Source: Pseudomonadota bacterium
Lineage (GTDB): Bacteria > Pseudomonadota > Alphaproteobacteria > Sphingomonadales > Sphingomonadaceae
Length of the DNA: 64,000 nucleotides
Assembly (NCBI GenBank): GCA_020160755.1
Contig: JAIUPN010000007.1
Coordinates: forward strand, 1 to 64,000
Direction: 5' to 3'
In this document: in pieces, positions 35,940 to 45,537 of the stretch
Position numbering within the stretch: position 1 is the stretch's first letter
Layout of the letters: each line of letters opens with the position of its first letter
The notes under the pieces: model-generated
The model's database searches: none
What the model was told of the DNA's origin: nothing
Seen by the model: the letters and a program-made list of their open reading frames with translations, nothing else
Made by a program: the position numbers and the translations under genes

Positions 35940-36704
35940 TCAATCGGCTTGCGCGAGGCTGAGAAAGACCGGCCGCTCACCGCCGCCATGTACGGCAATC
36001 TTTGCGCCGCTGACATAGGCGGCATCGCCCGACGCCAGGAAGCTGACGACCCCCGCGATGTCCGTCCCGCGCGCCATGCGACCGAGCGGCAGCATTGCGT
36101 CGATGCGCTTCATTCCAGCCTCGCCGCCATAATGGTCGACTGCGGCTTCGGTGGCGACCAGCCCGACAATGACCGCGTTCACGCGCACCTTCGGTCCCCA
36201 TTCCATCGCGAGCGATTCGGTGAGGCTCAGCAGCCCCGCCTTGGCCGCGCCATAGACGGCCGTGCCGGGCGAAGGCCGCGCGCCTGAAACGCTGGCGATA
36301 TTGACGATGCTGCCGCCATCGTCCTGCGTCTGCATGATGCGGTTGACCGCCTGCGCGACATGGAGCGGCGCAAGCAGGTTGAGCGCGACGACGCGTTCGG
36401 AAAAGCGCGGCGAAGCCGAAGCGGCATCGGCTTCGGGCGAGCCCCCGGCATTGTTCACGGCGAGGTCGAGCCGGCCGTGGCGTTCGAAAATACGGTCGAT
36501 CATCGCGTTGACCTCGTCCGCCGAACGCACGTCGCACGCCTCGAACTCCGCCAGTGCATCGAGATGGCGCGGCAGGTCCTCGGGGGCATTGCGGCCGCAG
36601 ATCACGACGCGCATACCGTCTTCCAGCAACCGCTCCGCAATCGCGCGGCCGATACCGCGGCTGCCGCCGGTCACGAGCGCCACGCGCTGTCTTTCGTCCG
36701 CCAT
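35940..36704 (-). CDS. Short-chain dehydrogenase/reductase
   Basis: 254 residues, classical SDR: TGGSRGIG (about 11-18), NNAGG, catalytic Ser in IASVSG and the YGAAK pair, ending in a GGGERPVF segment. CGRN after the second strand suggests NADP. I chose MADERQ at 36704 because GGAGGT lies four bases upstream; the ATG at 36716 has no good site. It is divergent from ipdA and could share its promoter region. A steroid-related dehydrogenase is likely but the step is not identifiable. Confidence 0.85.
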   Translation of the reverse strand: MADERQRVALVTGGSRGIGRAIAERLLEDGMRVVICGRNAPEDLPRHLDALAEFEACDVRSADEVNAMIDRIFERHGRLDLAVNNAGGSPEADAASASPRFSERVVALNLLAPLHVAQAVNRIMQTQDDGGSIVNIASVSGARPSPGTAVYGAAKAGLLSLTESLAMEWGPKVRVNAVIVGLVATEAAVDHYGGEAGMKRIDAMLPLGRMARGTDIAGVVSFLASGDAAYVSGAKIAVHGGGERPVFLSLAQAD

Positions 36705-36854
36705 ATCGACCTCCATTTCTTGTCCGCCTCTCTCTTATCGGGCGGCGTGAAAGTCTCTCTCCATATGGTGGTATCGGGCGATCGGCCAGCGCGCCTATCC
36801 ATCTTGCAACATCGCGGGCGCCCTGATGCCCGGTGCCTGTGGCTGGAGAGTGGA

Positions 36855-37730
36855 TTGAACAAGCAATTGACCATCGAAGAGTTCGTCGCCTCGCTGAAGA
36901 GCGGGATGACGATCGGGATTGCCGGCTGGGGTCCGCGCCGCAAGCCGATGGCGCTGGTGCGCGCGATCCTGCGTTCGGACCTGACAGACCTGACGATCGT
37001 CGCCTATGGCGGCCCCGAAGTCGGGATGCTCTGCGCCGCAGGCAAGGTGAAGAAGCTGATCTTCGGCTTCGTCTCGATGGACGCGATCCCGCTCGAGCCT
37101 TATTTTCGCAAGGCCCGCGAGGCGGGGACGCTCGACATTCTCGAACTCGACGAAGGCATGTTGCAATGGGGCCTCAAGGCCGCGGCGTTCCGCCTGCCCT
37201 TCTTGCCCACGCATGTCGGCCTCGGCACCGATGTGATGACGCACGGCGGCTTCAAGACCGTCCAGTCGCCCTATGACGATGGCGAAGTGCTGCTCGCGAT
37301 GCCCGCGCTCAAACTCGACGCGGCGCTGCTCCACGTCCACCGCGCCGACAAGCTCGGCAACATCCAGGCGCTTGGCCCCGACACCTATTATGACGAATGG
37401 TTCGCGCGCGCCGCCGACAAGACCTTCGTTTCGGCCGAAGAGGTCGTCGACCGGATGGACCACAGCTATCCCGAGGATGCGCGCGCGAACATCGTCGAGC
37501 GCTGCTTCGTCCATGGCGTGGTGGAAGCGCCGCTCGGCGCGCATCCGACCTCGATGCCGCCGTCCTACGGCTGGGACATGAAGCATCTGAAGGCCTACGC
37601 CGACAGCGCGCGCGAGGACGGCGGCTGGGACCGCTATCTTGCCGACACTATCGGCGCCGACGAGGCGGGCTATCTTGATCGCGTTGGCGGCAAGGACGCC
37701 GTCGCCGCCCTCCCCCTTCCCATTTTCTGA
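36855..37730 (+). CDS. ipdA: Steroid ring-C hydrolase subunit IpdA (COCHEA-CoA hydrolase alpha)
   Basis: 291 residues of the class I CoA-transferase fold, closely like mycobacterial IpdA: SGMTIGIAGWGPRRKPMALV near residue 16, then VAYGGPEVGMLCAAGKVKK and LPFLPTHVGLGTD. With IpdB it hydrolyses the last steroid ring (ring C) of COCHEA-CoA during degradation of the CD-ring propionate. The start is TTG 36855 with GGAGAG four bases upstream, giving the N-terminus expected for the family; earlier in-frame codons give a poor extension. First gene of a 13-gene run to 49047. Confidence 0.9.
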   Translation: MNKQLTIEEFVASLKSGMTIGIAGWGPRRKPMALVRAILRSDLTDLTIVAYGGPEVGMLCAAGKVKKLIFGFVSMDAIPLEPYFRKAREAGTLDILELDEGMLQWGLKAAAFRLPFLPTHVGLGTDVMTHGGFKTVQSPYDDGEVLLAMPALKLDAALLHVHRADKLGNIQALGPDTYYDEWFARAADKTFVSAEEVVDRMDHSYPEDARANIVERCFVHGVVEAPLGAHPTSMPPSYGWDMKHLKAYADSAREDGGWDRYLADTIGADEAGYLDRVGGKDAVAALPLPIF

Positions 37731-37743
37731 GGCGGCCGACACC

Positions 37744-38544
37744 ATGACCACCGCACCCGAATTCACCCTTTGCGAACAGCTCATCGTCGCGGCGTCCGAG
37801 GCGTGGCGCAGCAACGGCGAACTCGTCGCGACCGGCATCGGCCCCGCGCCGCGCCTCGCGGCCGGCCTCGCCAAGCTGACACACACGCCCGAACTGATGA
37901 TGACCGACGGCGAAGCCTTTCTGGTCGAAGACCCGGTGCCGCTCGGCCCGCGCGGTTATGACGACCGCAAGGCCGCAGGCTACCTGCCCTTCTCGCGCTT
38001 TTTCGACGCCGCGGTCTGGTCGGGCAAGCGCCACGCGATGGTGACGCCAAGCCAGATCGACCGTTTCGGCCAGACGAACATCTCCTACCTCGGCGGCACC
38101 TACGACCAGCCGAAGGTGCAGATGCTCGGCGCGCGCGGTTTTCCGGGCAACAGCATCTGCCACATCAATTCGATGTTCGTGCCGGCGCATTCGAAGCGCG
38201 TCTTCGTCGAAGGCGAAGTCGATATGGTGTCGAGCGTCGGCTACAACCCGGCGCGCCGCACCCCCGGCGTCAATTTCAGCCGCGTCGACCTGCGGCTGAT
38301 CGTCACCGACCTGTGCGTCATGGATTTCGGCGCCGCAGACAATGCGATCCGCGTCGTGATGTTGCACCCCGGCGTGACCTTCGACCAGGTGCAGGAAGCG
38401 ACCGGCTTCGCACTCGAAGCCGCAGGCGAAATCAAGACGACCCCCGCCCCGACCGCCGAGCAGCTCGCGATCATCGCGCGGCTCGATCCGCATGGTCTGC
38501 GCGCGGGCGTGATCAAGGACAATCCCGCGGGCAAGAGGAGCTGA
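37744..38544 (+). CDS. ipdB: Steroid ring-C hydrolase subunit IpdB
   Basis: 266 residues, the beta-type partner of IpdA, with the family segments MTDGEAFLV, SQIDRFGQTNIS, GARGFPGNSICH and RVFVEGEVDMVSSVGYN. It follows ipdA by 13 bases, as expected for a 1:1 heteromer. Recognised from the mycobacterial protein; the family resembles glutaconate CoA-transferase subunits but acts as a hydrolase. Confidence 0.9.
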   Translation: MTTAPEFTLCEQLIVAASEAWRSNGELVATGIGPAPRLAAGLAKLTHTPELMMTDGEAFLVEDPVPLGPRGYDDRKAAGYLPFSRFFDAAVWSGKRHAMVTPSQIDRFGQTNISYLGGTYDQPKVQMLGARGFPGNSICHINSMFVPAHSKRVFVEGEVDMVSSVGYNPARRTPGVNFSRVDLRLIVTDLCVMDFGAADNAIRVVMLHPGVTFDQVQEATGFALEAAGEIKTTPAPTAEQLAIIARLDPHGLRAGVIKDNPAGKRS

Positions 38545-38547
38545 GCC

Positions 38548-39456
38548 ATGAGCGATCAGAATGACGGACTGGTCCCGCCGGTCGACGAAACCCCGGTTTA
38601 CGAGACCGACACGCCGGTCCTTTACGAAGCGGCCGACGGCATTGCGTGGGTGACGCTCAACCGCCCGCAATATCACAATGTCCAGAACAGCCAGATGACG
38701 TACGCGCTCGATGACGCCTTCTTCCGCGCGGTCGATGACGATGCGGTCAAGGTCATCGTCCTGAAATCGGACGCCAAGCATTTCAGCGCCGGGCACGACA
38801 TCGGCACGCCGGGGCGCGACTTTCATTCGCGCGTCGACCGCCGGCTGATGTGGTACGATCATTCGACGAAGGCGGGCGCCGAAAAGGCCTATGCCCGCGA
38901 GCATGAACAATATCTCGGCATGTGCAAACGGTGGCGCGACATTCCCAAGCCAACCATCGCGCAGGTCCATGGCGGCTGCATCGCCGGCGGGCTGATGCTC
39001 GCATGGGTGTGCGATCTGATCATCGCCTCCGACGACGCCTTTTTTCAGGATCCGGTGCTGCAGATGGGCTTTCCGGGGCTCGAATATTTTGCGCATTGCC
39101 ACGAACTCAACGTCCGGCTGGCGAAGGAATTCCTGTTCCTCGGCGAACGGATGAGCGCCGAGCGCGCGCGCGAAGCCGGGATGGTCAACCGCGTCGTGCC
39201 GCGCGCCGACCTCGCGGACGAGGTGAAGCGCGTCGCCGAACGGATCGCGACGCAGCCGCGCCTCGCGCTGCAACTCGCCAAGCAGGCGTGCAACCATATG
39301 GAGACGCTGGCGGGCAAGAACGCCGGGATCGACGCGGCGTTCGGCTATCATCATTTCGCCCACGCCAACAACAGCCTCGTCAAGGGCGACTATATCGCCG
39401 GGTTCGACGGCAAGAAGATGGCCGAAGCGAACAAGAAGGACGCCGGGAACAGCTGA
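38548..39456 (+). CDS. Enoyl-CoA hydratase/isomerase family protein
   Basis: 302 residues of the crotonase fold: HFSAGHDIGTPG forms the first oxyanion-hole strand and VHGGCIAGGLMLAWVCDLI the second. It is longer than usual crotonases because of an N-terminal extension and an insertion after the first motif (FHSRVDRRLMWYDHSTKAG). It differs from the echA20-type gene at 40539. It lies between ipdB and ipdC and overlaps ipdC by one base. A hydration step in CD-ring breakdown is likely; exact role unknown. Confidence 0.85.
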   Translation: MSDQNDGLVPPVDETPVYETDTPVLYEAADGIAWVTLNRPQYHNVQNSQMTYALDDAFFRAVDDDAVKVIVLKSDAKHFSAGHDIGTPGRDFHSRVDRRLMWYDHSTKAGAEKAYAREHEQYLGMCKRWRDIPKPTIAQVHGGCIAGGLMLAWVCDLIIASDDAFFQDPVLQMGFPGLEYFAHCHELNVRLAKEFLFLGERMSAERAREAGMVNRVVPRADLADEVKRVAERIATQPRLALQLAKQACNHMETLAGKNAGIDAAFGYHHFAHANNSLVKGDYIAGFDGKKMAEANKKDAGNS

Positions 39457-40535
39457 TGGCCGACCCGCTCGCCACTATATTGACCGAACGGCTCGGCTGC
39501 CGGCTTCCGGTGATCCAGACCGCGATGGGCTGGATCGCAACGCCGGGGCTCGTGATCGCGTCGAGCGAGGCGGGCGCGTTCGGCTTCCTCGCGGGCGCGG
39601 TGATGCAGCCTGCCGAGCTCGAAGCCGCGATCCTCGCGGTCAAGGCGGGCACGAAGCAGCCCTTCGGCGTCAATTTTCATATGTTCCAGCCCGGCGCGGG
39701 CGAGATCGTCGAGATCATCCTGAAGCATCGAGACCAGATACGCGCGGTCAGCTTCGGACGCGGCCCCGATGCCAGGATGATCGGTCGCTTCAAGGATGCG
39801 GGTATCCTGTGCGTACCCACCGTCGGCGCGGTCAAGCATGCGCAGAAGATGGTGCAGCTCGGCGTCGACATGGTCACGGTGCAGGGCGGCGAAGGCGGCG
39901 GGCACACCGGATCGGTCGCCTCTACAATATTGCTGCCGCAGGTGCTCGACGCGGTGAAGGTGCCGGTGATCGCCGCGGGCGGCTTCGGCGACGGGCGTGG
40001 GCTCGCAGCCGCGCTGGCATTCGGCGCGGTCGGCATCGCGATGGGCACGCGTTTCCTGATGACGCGCGAAAGCCCGATCCCCGAGCTGACCAAGGCGCGC
40101 TATGTGAAGGCGGGCACCGACGATATCCTCGTGTCGACCAAGGTCGACGGCCTGCCGCAGCGGATGATCAAGAATGCGCTGCTGAACCGCATCGAACGCT
40201 CGAACGGGCTCGGCATCTGGCGCCGCGCGATCGAGAGCGGGCTTCAGATGAAGCGCCAGACCGGCGCCTCGTTCGGCGAACTGTTCCGCGCCGCGAAAGG
40301 CATGACCAGTCACGGCGGGCTTACCCTGCCGCAAGCGATGATGGCCGCCTCCGCGCCGATGCTGATCCAGAAGGCGGTCGTCGAAGGCGATCCCGACCAC
40401 GGGCTGATGGCGACGGGGCTCGTCGCGGGACGGCTCGACGATCTGCCAAGCTGCGCCGAACTTCTTGGCGATATCGAGCGCGACGCGCGCGCGCGGATCG
40501 CCGCGCTTTCCTCTTCACCGCCAACGGGGGCCTGA
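39456..40535 (+). CDS. ipdC: Flavin-dependent reductase IpdC (nitronate monooxygenase fold)
   Basis: 359 residues with the TIM-barrel FMN fold of 2-nitropropane dioxygenases. It closely resembles IpdC, the CoA-ester reductase/dehydrogenase acting before ring-C opening. Matching segments are PVIQTAMGWIATPGLV, VQGGEGGGHTGSVA, VIAAGGFGDGRGLAAALAFG and VSTKVDGLPQRMIK. Annotation as nitronate monooxygenase would be misleading; the neighbours fix the assignment. Stop/start overlap TGATG with the hydratase upstream. Confidence 0.88.
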   Translation: MADPLATILTERLGCRLPVIQTAMGWIATPGLVIASSEAGAFGFLAGAVMQPAELEAAILAVKAGTKQPFGVNFHMFQPGAGEIVEIILKHRDQIRAVSFGRGPDARMIGRFKDAGILCVPTVGAVKHAQKMVQLGVDMVTVQGGEGGGHTGSVASTILLPQVLDAVKVPVIAAGGFGDGRGLAAALAFGAVGIAMGTRFLMTRESPIPELTKARYVKAGTDDILVSTKVDGLPQRMIKNALLNRIERSNGLGIWRRAIESGLQMKRQTGASFGELFRAAKGMTSHGGLTLPQAMMAASAPMLIQKAVVEGDPDHGLMATGLVAGRLDDLPSCAELLGDIERDARARIAALSSSPPTGA

Positions 40536-40538
40536 CCC

Positions 40539-41294
40539 ATGCCGATCCATACCGAGATCAAGGACCGCATCGCCGAGATCGTCTTCGACGTTCCGCCGGT
40601 CAACGCGTTCGACAGCGAAACGTGGAACAGCCTGCCCGCGATCATCCGTGAGGCGGGCAGCAATCCCGAGGTCAATGTCGTGCTGATCCGCGCTGCCGAG
40701 AGCGCGCGCGGCTTCTGCGGCGGCGTCGACATCAAGGAAATGCAGGCGCATCCCGAGCGCATCACCCTGCTCAATCGCGGCAATTACCTGACCTTCAAGG
40801 CGGTACGCGACTGCGAAGTGCCCGTCGTCGTCGCGGTGCATAAATTCGTGATCGGCGGCGGCATCGGCATCTGCGGCGCGAGCGACACGATCATCGCCGC
40901 CGACGATGCTTTCTTCTCGCTGCCCGAGGTCGATCGCGGCGCTATGGGAGGCGCCTCGCACCTCTCGCGCATGCTGCCGCTGCACAAGGTGCGCGCGGCC
41001 TTCTTCACCGGCGGCAATATCCCGGTCGAGGAAGCGTACCGGCTCGGCGCGGTCGAGAAAGTCGTGCCGCGCGAGGCACTCGTCGAGGAAGCGCGCGCCT
41101 TTGCCGCGATCATCGCGGGCAAGTCACGCAAGGCGCTGGTGATCGCGAAGGAGGCGCTGAACGGGCTCGAAGCGCGCGACGTCGATCGCGGCTATCGCTG
41201 GGAACAGGGCTTCACGCTCGAAATGTACATGCACGAAGACAGCCAGAAATCGCGCGACGCGTTCGTCGAGACGGGCAAGGCGGCCGAATTCTGA
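40539..41294 (+). CDS. echA20: Ring-D hydrolase EchA20 (crotonase family)
   Basis: 251 residues. Closely like mycobacterial EchA20, which opens steroid ring D by hydrolysis. Matching segments are PPVNAFDSETW, the oxyanion-hole motif GFCGGVDIKEMQ, IGGGIGICGASDTI, LPEVDRGAMGGASHLSRM and the C-terminal RGYRWEQGFTLEM. Last base of the stop is the first of the next ATG (TGATG). Confidence 0.9.
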   Translation: MPIHTEIKDRIAEIVFDVPPVNAFDSETWNSLPAIIREAGSNPEVNVVLIRAAESARGFCGGVDIKEMQAHPERITLLNRGNYLTFKAVRDCEVPVVVAVHKFVIGGGIGICGASDTIIAADDAFFSLPEVDRGAMGGASHLSRMLPLHKVRAAFFTGGNIPVEEAYRLGAVEKVVPREALVEEARAFAAIIAGKSRKALVIAKEALNGLEARDVDRGYRWEQGFTLEMYMHEDSQKSRDAFVETGKAAEF

Positions 41295-42445
41295 TGGATC
41301 TCGTTTACACCCCCGAACAACAGGATTTCCGCGCCGAAGTGCGCGCGTGGATGGAAGCGAACGTCCCCAAGGAACCGCTCGTCACTTTGGAGCGCGAGGA
41401 CGGCTATCACCAGCATGTCGAATGGGAGCGGAAGCTCGCGAGCGGCAACTGGGGCATGGTGACCTGGCCCGAAGCCTATGGCGGGCGCGGGCTCGACCTG
41501 ATCCAGTGGTTGATCTTCGAGGAGGAATATTATCGCGCTGGTGCGCCGCTACGCGTCAACCAGAACGGCATCTTCCTGCTCGGCCCGACCGTCATGGAAT
41601 TCGGCACCGACGAGCAGAAGGCGCGTTTCCTCACCCCGATGGCGAAGGGCGAGGTGATCTGGGCGCAGGCCTGGTCCGAACCCAATGCCGGGTCGGATAT
41701 GGCGGCGATCACGTCGAAAGCGATCCGCGACGGCGATCATTATGTCATCACCGGCCAGAAGACATGGTCGAGCCGCGCGAGCTTTGCCGACTGGGGCTTC
41801 GGCCTGTTCCGCACCGACCCTGAGTCAAAGCGGCATAAGGGGCTCAGCTTCATCCTGTTCGATTTGAACGCCCCCGGCGTCACGCGCCGCCCGATCCGCC
41901 AGCTCCACGGCGATCCGGGCTTTGCCGAGCTCTTCTTTGACGAGGTGCGCGTTCCCGTCGAAAACCGCATCGCGGGCGAAGGCGAAGGCTGGAACGTCGC
42001 GATGGCGACCGCGGGCTTCGAGCGCGGGCTGATGCTGCGCTCCCCCGCGCGCTTTCAGGCGGCGGCCGAACGCCTCGTGAAACTGTTCCGCCAGCATGAA
42101 GCCAAGACCGCACCCGCCGCACGCGAGCAGGTGATGCAGGCGTGGATGGACGCGCAGGCCTATGCCTACAACACCTATGCCGTTGCCTCGAAGATCATGG
42201 CGGGCGGGCATATCGGCGCCGAGGCAAGCCTCAACAAGATTTTCTGGTCCGAACTCGACCGCGCCGCACATCGCACCGCGATGCAGCTCCTCGGCGCGTC
42301 GGCAGAGCTGCGTCACCTCGACGGCGGCGCGCTCAACATGTGGCTCGAAGGCTATATCTTCTCGCTCTCGGGCCCGATCTACGCCGGGTCGAACGAGATC
42401 CAGCGCAACATCATCGCCGAGCGCCTGCTCGGCCTGCCGAGGTAA
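41294..42445 (+). CDS. Acyl-CoA dehydrogenase, FadE31-like (alpha type)
   Basis: 383 residues, full acyl-CoA dehydrogenase. Segments WAQAWSEPNAGSDMAA, TGQKTWSSRASFADWGFGLFR and the C-terminal IYAGSNEIQRNIIAERLLGLPR resemble mycobacterial FadE31. The usual loop Glu is replaced (YAGS rather than YEGT). A Glu is present in AGFERGLML, the alternate base position. Such steroid dehydrogenases work as alpha2beta2 heteromers, and the short dehydrogenase-like gene at 42452 is the natural partner. Confidence 0.85.
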   Translation: MDLVYTPEQQDFRAEVRAWMEANVPKEPLVTLEREDGYHQHVEWERKLASGNWGMVTWPEAYGGRGLDLIQWLIFEEEYYRAGAPLRVNQNGIFLLGPTVMEFGTDEQKARFLTPMAKGEVIWAQAWSEPNAGSDMAAITSKAIRDGDHYVITGQKTWSSRASFADWGFGLFRTDPESKRHKGLSFILFDLNAPGVTRRPIRQLHGDPGFAELFFDEVRVPVENRIAGEGEGWNVAMATAGFERGLMLRSPARFQAAAERLVKLFRQHEAKTAPAAREQVMQAWMDAQAYAYNTYAVASKIMAGGHIGAEASLNKIFWSELDRAAHRTAMQLLGASAELRHLDGGALNMWLEGYIFSLSGPIYAGSNEIQRNIIAERLLGLPR

Positions 42446-42451
42446 GCGGGC

Positions 42452-43465
42452 ATGGATTTCACGATCACCGAAGATCAGGCGACGCTGACGCAGGGCGTGC
42501 GCGACTATCTGGCGGGCGTGCACACGCCCGAACTGCTGCGCGCGCTCGACGCCAGCGACAGCCGGCGCTCCGATGCCGTGTGGCAGGGGCTCACCGAAAT
42601 GGGGCTGCCCGGCCTGCTGGTGCCCGAAGCGCAAGACGGGCTCGGCCTGTCGCTGCTCGATGCGGTGCTGATCGCCGCCGAACTCGGCCGCGCCGGGGTT
42701 GCCGAGCCGCTCGCCGACACCGCACTCGTCGCCGCGCCGCTACTCGCGAAGGCGGGCGGGCAGGATGCGCTGCTCGCCGCAATCGCGGCGGGCAAGGCGA
42801 AGGTCGCGCTCCAGCACCCGGTCAATCCGTGGGTCGCCGACCTCGATGGCGCGAGCCATATCTTGTCGGTCAAGGACGAAGCGCTGCTGCTCGCCGACCA
42901 TGGCGGCACCGCCGAATTGCTCGATAGCGTCGACCCGCTCCGCCGCCTCTATGCACCCGTCGCGCCGACGGGGACCGAAGTCGGTTCGGCCGACACTCTC
43001 CTCGACCATGCCGCGCTGATCGCCTCGGCACAGCTCGTCGGCATTGCCGATGCGATGCTCGAACAGGCGACCGACTATGCGAAGAACCGCAGCCAGTTCG
43101 GCCAGCCAATCGGCAGTTTTCAGGCGATCAAGCACCACCTCGCGACCGCGGTGGTCAAAATCGAATTCGCCAAGCCGGTGATCCAGCGCGCCGCTGTCGC
43201 GTTGCAGAAAAACGCCGCCAGCGCATCGGTCCACGTCAGCCACGCCAAGATCGCCGCCGCCGACGCCGCATGGGCGATGAGCGAGACCGCGATCCAGACC
43301 CACGGCGCGATGGGCTATACCTACGAAGTCGACCTGCATTTCTGGATGAAGCGCGCGTGGGCGCTGTCCAGCGCATGGGGCGACCGCGCCTTCCATCTCG
43401 CGCGCATCGACGCCGCCGTCATCGGCGGCGCGCTGCCGATCGGCCCCGGCCACAGCTTCGCATAA
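42452..43465 (+). CDS. Short acyl-CoA dehydrogenase-like subunit (beta type)
   Basis: 337 residues, shorter than a catalytic dehydrogenase (about 380). The N-terminal ITEDQATLTQGVRDYL and C-terminal YAKNRSQFGQPIGSFQAIKH and QTHGAMGYTYEVDLHFWMKR are clear. The central domain is eroded and lacks the usual TEPxAGSD substrate/FAD motif. This is the pattern of the second subunit in steroid ACAD heteromers (FadE32/33 or IpdE2-like). Likely partner of the gene before it. Confidence 0.82.
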   Translation: MDFTITEDQATLTQGVRDYLAGVHTPELLRALDASDSRRSDAVWQGLTEMGLPGLLVPEAQDGLGLSLLDAVLIAAELGRAGVAEPLADTALVAAPLLAKAGGQDALLAAIAAGKAKVALQHPVNPWVADLDGASHILSVKDEALLLADHGGTAELLDSVDPLRRLYAPVAPTGTEVGSADTLLDHAALIASAQLVGIADAMLEQATDYAKNRSQFGQPIGSFQAIKHHLATAVVKIEFAKPVIQRAAVALQKNAASASVHVSHAKIAAADAAWAMSETAIQTHGAMGYTYEVDLHFWMKRAWALSSAWGDRAFHLARIDAAVIGGALPIGPGHSFA

Positions 43466-43476
43466 GGAACAAGAAC

Positions 43477-44628
43477 ATGGCTGAAGCCTATATCATCGAC
43501 GCCGTCCGCACCCCCATCGGGCGCAAGAAGGGCAGCCTCGCCGCCGTCCACCCCGCCGACCTCGCCGCGCACCCGATCAGGGCATTGGTCGAGCGCACCG
43601 GCATCGACGCGGGTCTCGTCGACGATGTCGTCTGGGGCTGCTGCGACACGATCGGGCCGCAGGCGGGCGACATCGGCCGCACCGCATGGCTCGTCGCTGG
43701 GCTTCCCGAACATGTCCCCGGCACCACGATCGACCGCCAGTGCGGATCGTCGCAGCAGGCGGTGCATTTCGCCGCGCAGGGCGTGATGAGCGGGACGCAG
43801 GATCTGGTCGTTGCGGGCGGCAGTCAGGCGATGAACGCGATCCCGATTTCTGCCGCAATGTATGCGGGGCAGGCCTATGGCTTCAACAGCCCGTTCATCG
43901 GGGCGAAGGGCTGGGACGCACGCTACGGCACCGAGGAAATCAACCAGATCAAGTCGGCCGAGATGATCGCCGATAAATGGCAGATCAGCCGCGAAGCGAT
44001 GGAGGCGTTCGCGTCGGAATCGCACCGCCGCGCGCAGGCCGCGATCGACAATGGCTGGTTCAAGGCCGAGATCGCGCCCTTCGAAGGGCTGGAGCAGGAC
44101 GAAACCGTCCGCCCCCAGACGACCCCCGAAGGACTCGCGACGCTGAAGACCGTCAACGAAGGCGGCGTGATTACTGCGGGCATCGCCAGCCAGAATTGCG
44201 ACGGCGCCGCAGCGATCCTGATCGCGAGCGAAGCCGCGGTGAAAGCGCACGGACTGAAACCCCGCGCGCGCATCCATCACCTGTCGGTCCGCGCCGACAA
44301 TCCCGTGTGGATGCTCACCGGCCCGATCCCCGCAACGAAATATGCGCTCGAAAAGGCGGGCATGACGGTGGGCGACATCGACCTGTTCGAATGCAACGAG
44401 GCTTTCGCTTCGATCCCGATGGCGTGGATGCAGGAACTCGGCGTGCCGCACGAGAAGGTCAATGTGCAGGGCGGCGCGATCGCGCTCGGCCACCCGATCG
44501 GCGCCACCGGCGCGCGCCTCATGACGACATTGCTCGGTGCGCTCGAGCGTACCGGCGGCCGCTACGGCCTCCAGACCATGTGCGAAGGCGGCGGCCAGGC
44601 CAACGTCACCATCATCGAAAGGCTGTGA
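43477..44628 (+). CDS. fadA6: Thiolase FadA6-like
   Basis: 383 residues with the three thiolase active-site segments: nucleophile Cys in DRQCGSSQQAVHFAAQ (about residue 88), NEAFASIPMAW (His-site region), and GGAIALGHPIGATGAR plus CEGGGQANVTII at the C-terminus. Very like mycobacterial FadA6, the thiolase that cleaves the acyl-CoA after rings C and D are open. AAGGAAC precedes the ATG. Confidence 0.9.
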   Translation: MAEAYIIDAVRTPIGRKKGSLAAVHPADLAAHPIRALVERTGIDAGLVDDVVWGCCDTIGPQAGDIGRTAWLVAGLPEHVPGTTIDRQCGSSQQAVHFAAQGVMSGTQDLVVAGGSQAMNAIPISAAMYAGQAYGFNSPFIGAKGWDARYGTEEINQIKSAEMIADKWQISREAMEAFASESHRRAQAAIDNGWFKAEIAPFEGLEQDETVRPQTTPEGLATLKTVNEGGVITAGIASQNCDGAAAILIASEAAVKAHGLKPRARIHHLSVRADNPVWMLTGPIPATKYALEKAGMTVGDIDLFECNEAFASIPMAWMQELGVPHEKVNVQGGAIALGHPIGATGARLMTTLLGALERTGGRYGLQTMCEGGGQANVTIIERL

Positions 44629-44633
44629 GCAAC

Positions 44634-45536
44634 ATGGGCATCTGCGACGGACGGACCGTCATCATCACCGGCGCGGCGCGCGGTCTCGGGCGCTCCTATG
44701 CGCTCGCCTTCGCCGCCGAGGGCGCCAATGTCGTTGTCAACGACATCGGCACCAGTCTCGCTGGCGAGGGCCGTGACACCTCGGCCGCCGACACCGTCGT
44801 CGCCGAGATCGAGGCGGCGGGCGGCAACGCCATCGCCAATTATGAGGACATCACCGATTGGGATGCCGCCAAGCGTATCGTCGATGCCGCGGTCGCGGCG
44901 TTCGGCGACCTGCATGTCGTCGTCAACAATGCCGGGATCGTGCGCGACCGCATGTTCGTCTCCGCCACGCCCGAGGAATGGGACGCGACGATGCACGTCC
45001 ACCTGCGCGGCCATTTCTGCGTCAGCCGCCACGCGGTCGACTATTGGCGCGCTAGCCAAAAAGCGGGCCATCCCGTCGACGCGCGCATTATCAACACCAC
45101 CAGCGGCGCGGGCCTCCAGGGCTCGATCGCGCAGGCGGCCTATTCGACCGCAAAGGGCGGGATCGCCGCGCTGACTTTGGTACAAGCCGCTGAACTCGCG
45201 CGGTATGGCATCACCGCCAACGCCCTCGCCCCGGCCGCGCGCACGCGGATGACCGAAGGCGCCTTTGCCGACAAGATGGCCGCGGTCGAAAGCGGCTTCG
45301 ACGCACAGGATCCCGACAATATCGCCCCCACGGTCGTCTGGCTCGGCTCCGAACAATCGAAGCATGTGACGGGCTGCGTCTTCGAGCTCGAAGGCGGGCG
45401 CATCACGATCGAGGATGGCTGGAAGCTCGGCCCGACGGTCGACCAGCAGCAAAAATGGGCACCCGCCGACGTTGGCGATGCGGTCGACAAACTGCTCGCC
45501 GTCCGCAGCGAACCACGCAAGGTCTGGGGCAGCTGA
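44634..45536 (+). CDS. SDR oxidoreductase of the steroid cluster
   Basis: 300 residues, classical SDR with an extended C-terminus: TGAARGLG, NNAGIVRDRMF, catalytic TTSGAGLQGS and YSTAKGG, and APAARTRMTE. Resembles the SDR encoded beside the KstR2 genes in mycobacteria (Rv3548c type) and multifunctional-enzyme SDR domains. Presumably a beta-hydroxyacyl-CoA dehydrogenase; exact step not assignable. Confidence 0.83.
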   Translation: MGICDGRTVIITGAARGLGRSYALAFAAEGANVVVNDIGTSLAGEGRDTSAADTVVAEIEAAGGNAIANYEDITDWDAAKRIVDAAVAAFGDLHVVVNNAGIVRDRMFVSATPEEWDATMHVHLRGHFCVSRHAVDYWRASQKAGHPVDARIINTTSGAGLQGSIAQAAYSTAKGGIAALTLVQAAELARYGITANALAPAARTRMTEGAFADKMAAVESGFDAQDPDNIAPTVVWLGSEQSKHVTGCVFELEGGRITIEDGWKLGPTVDQQQKWAPADVGDAVDKLLAVRSEPRKVWGS

Positions 45537-45537
45537 G

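Noticed and set aside
39456..40535. Calling this gene a nitronate monooxygenase
   Set aside because: Fold is the same, but the sequence segments and the ipd neighbours fit IpdC.
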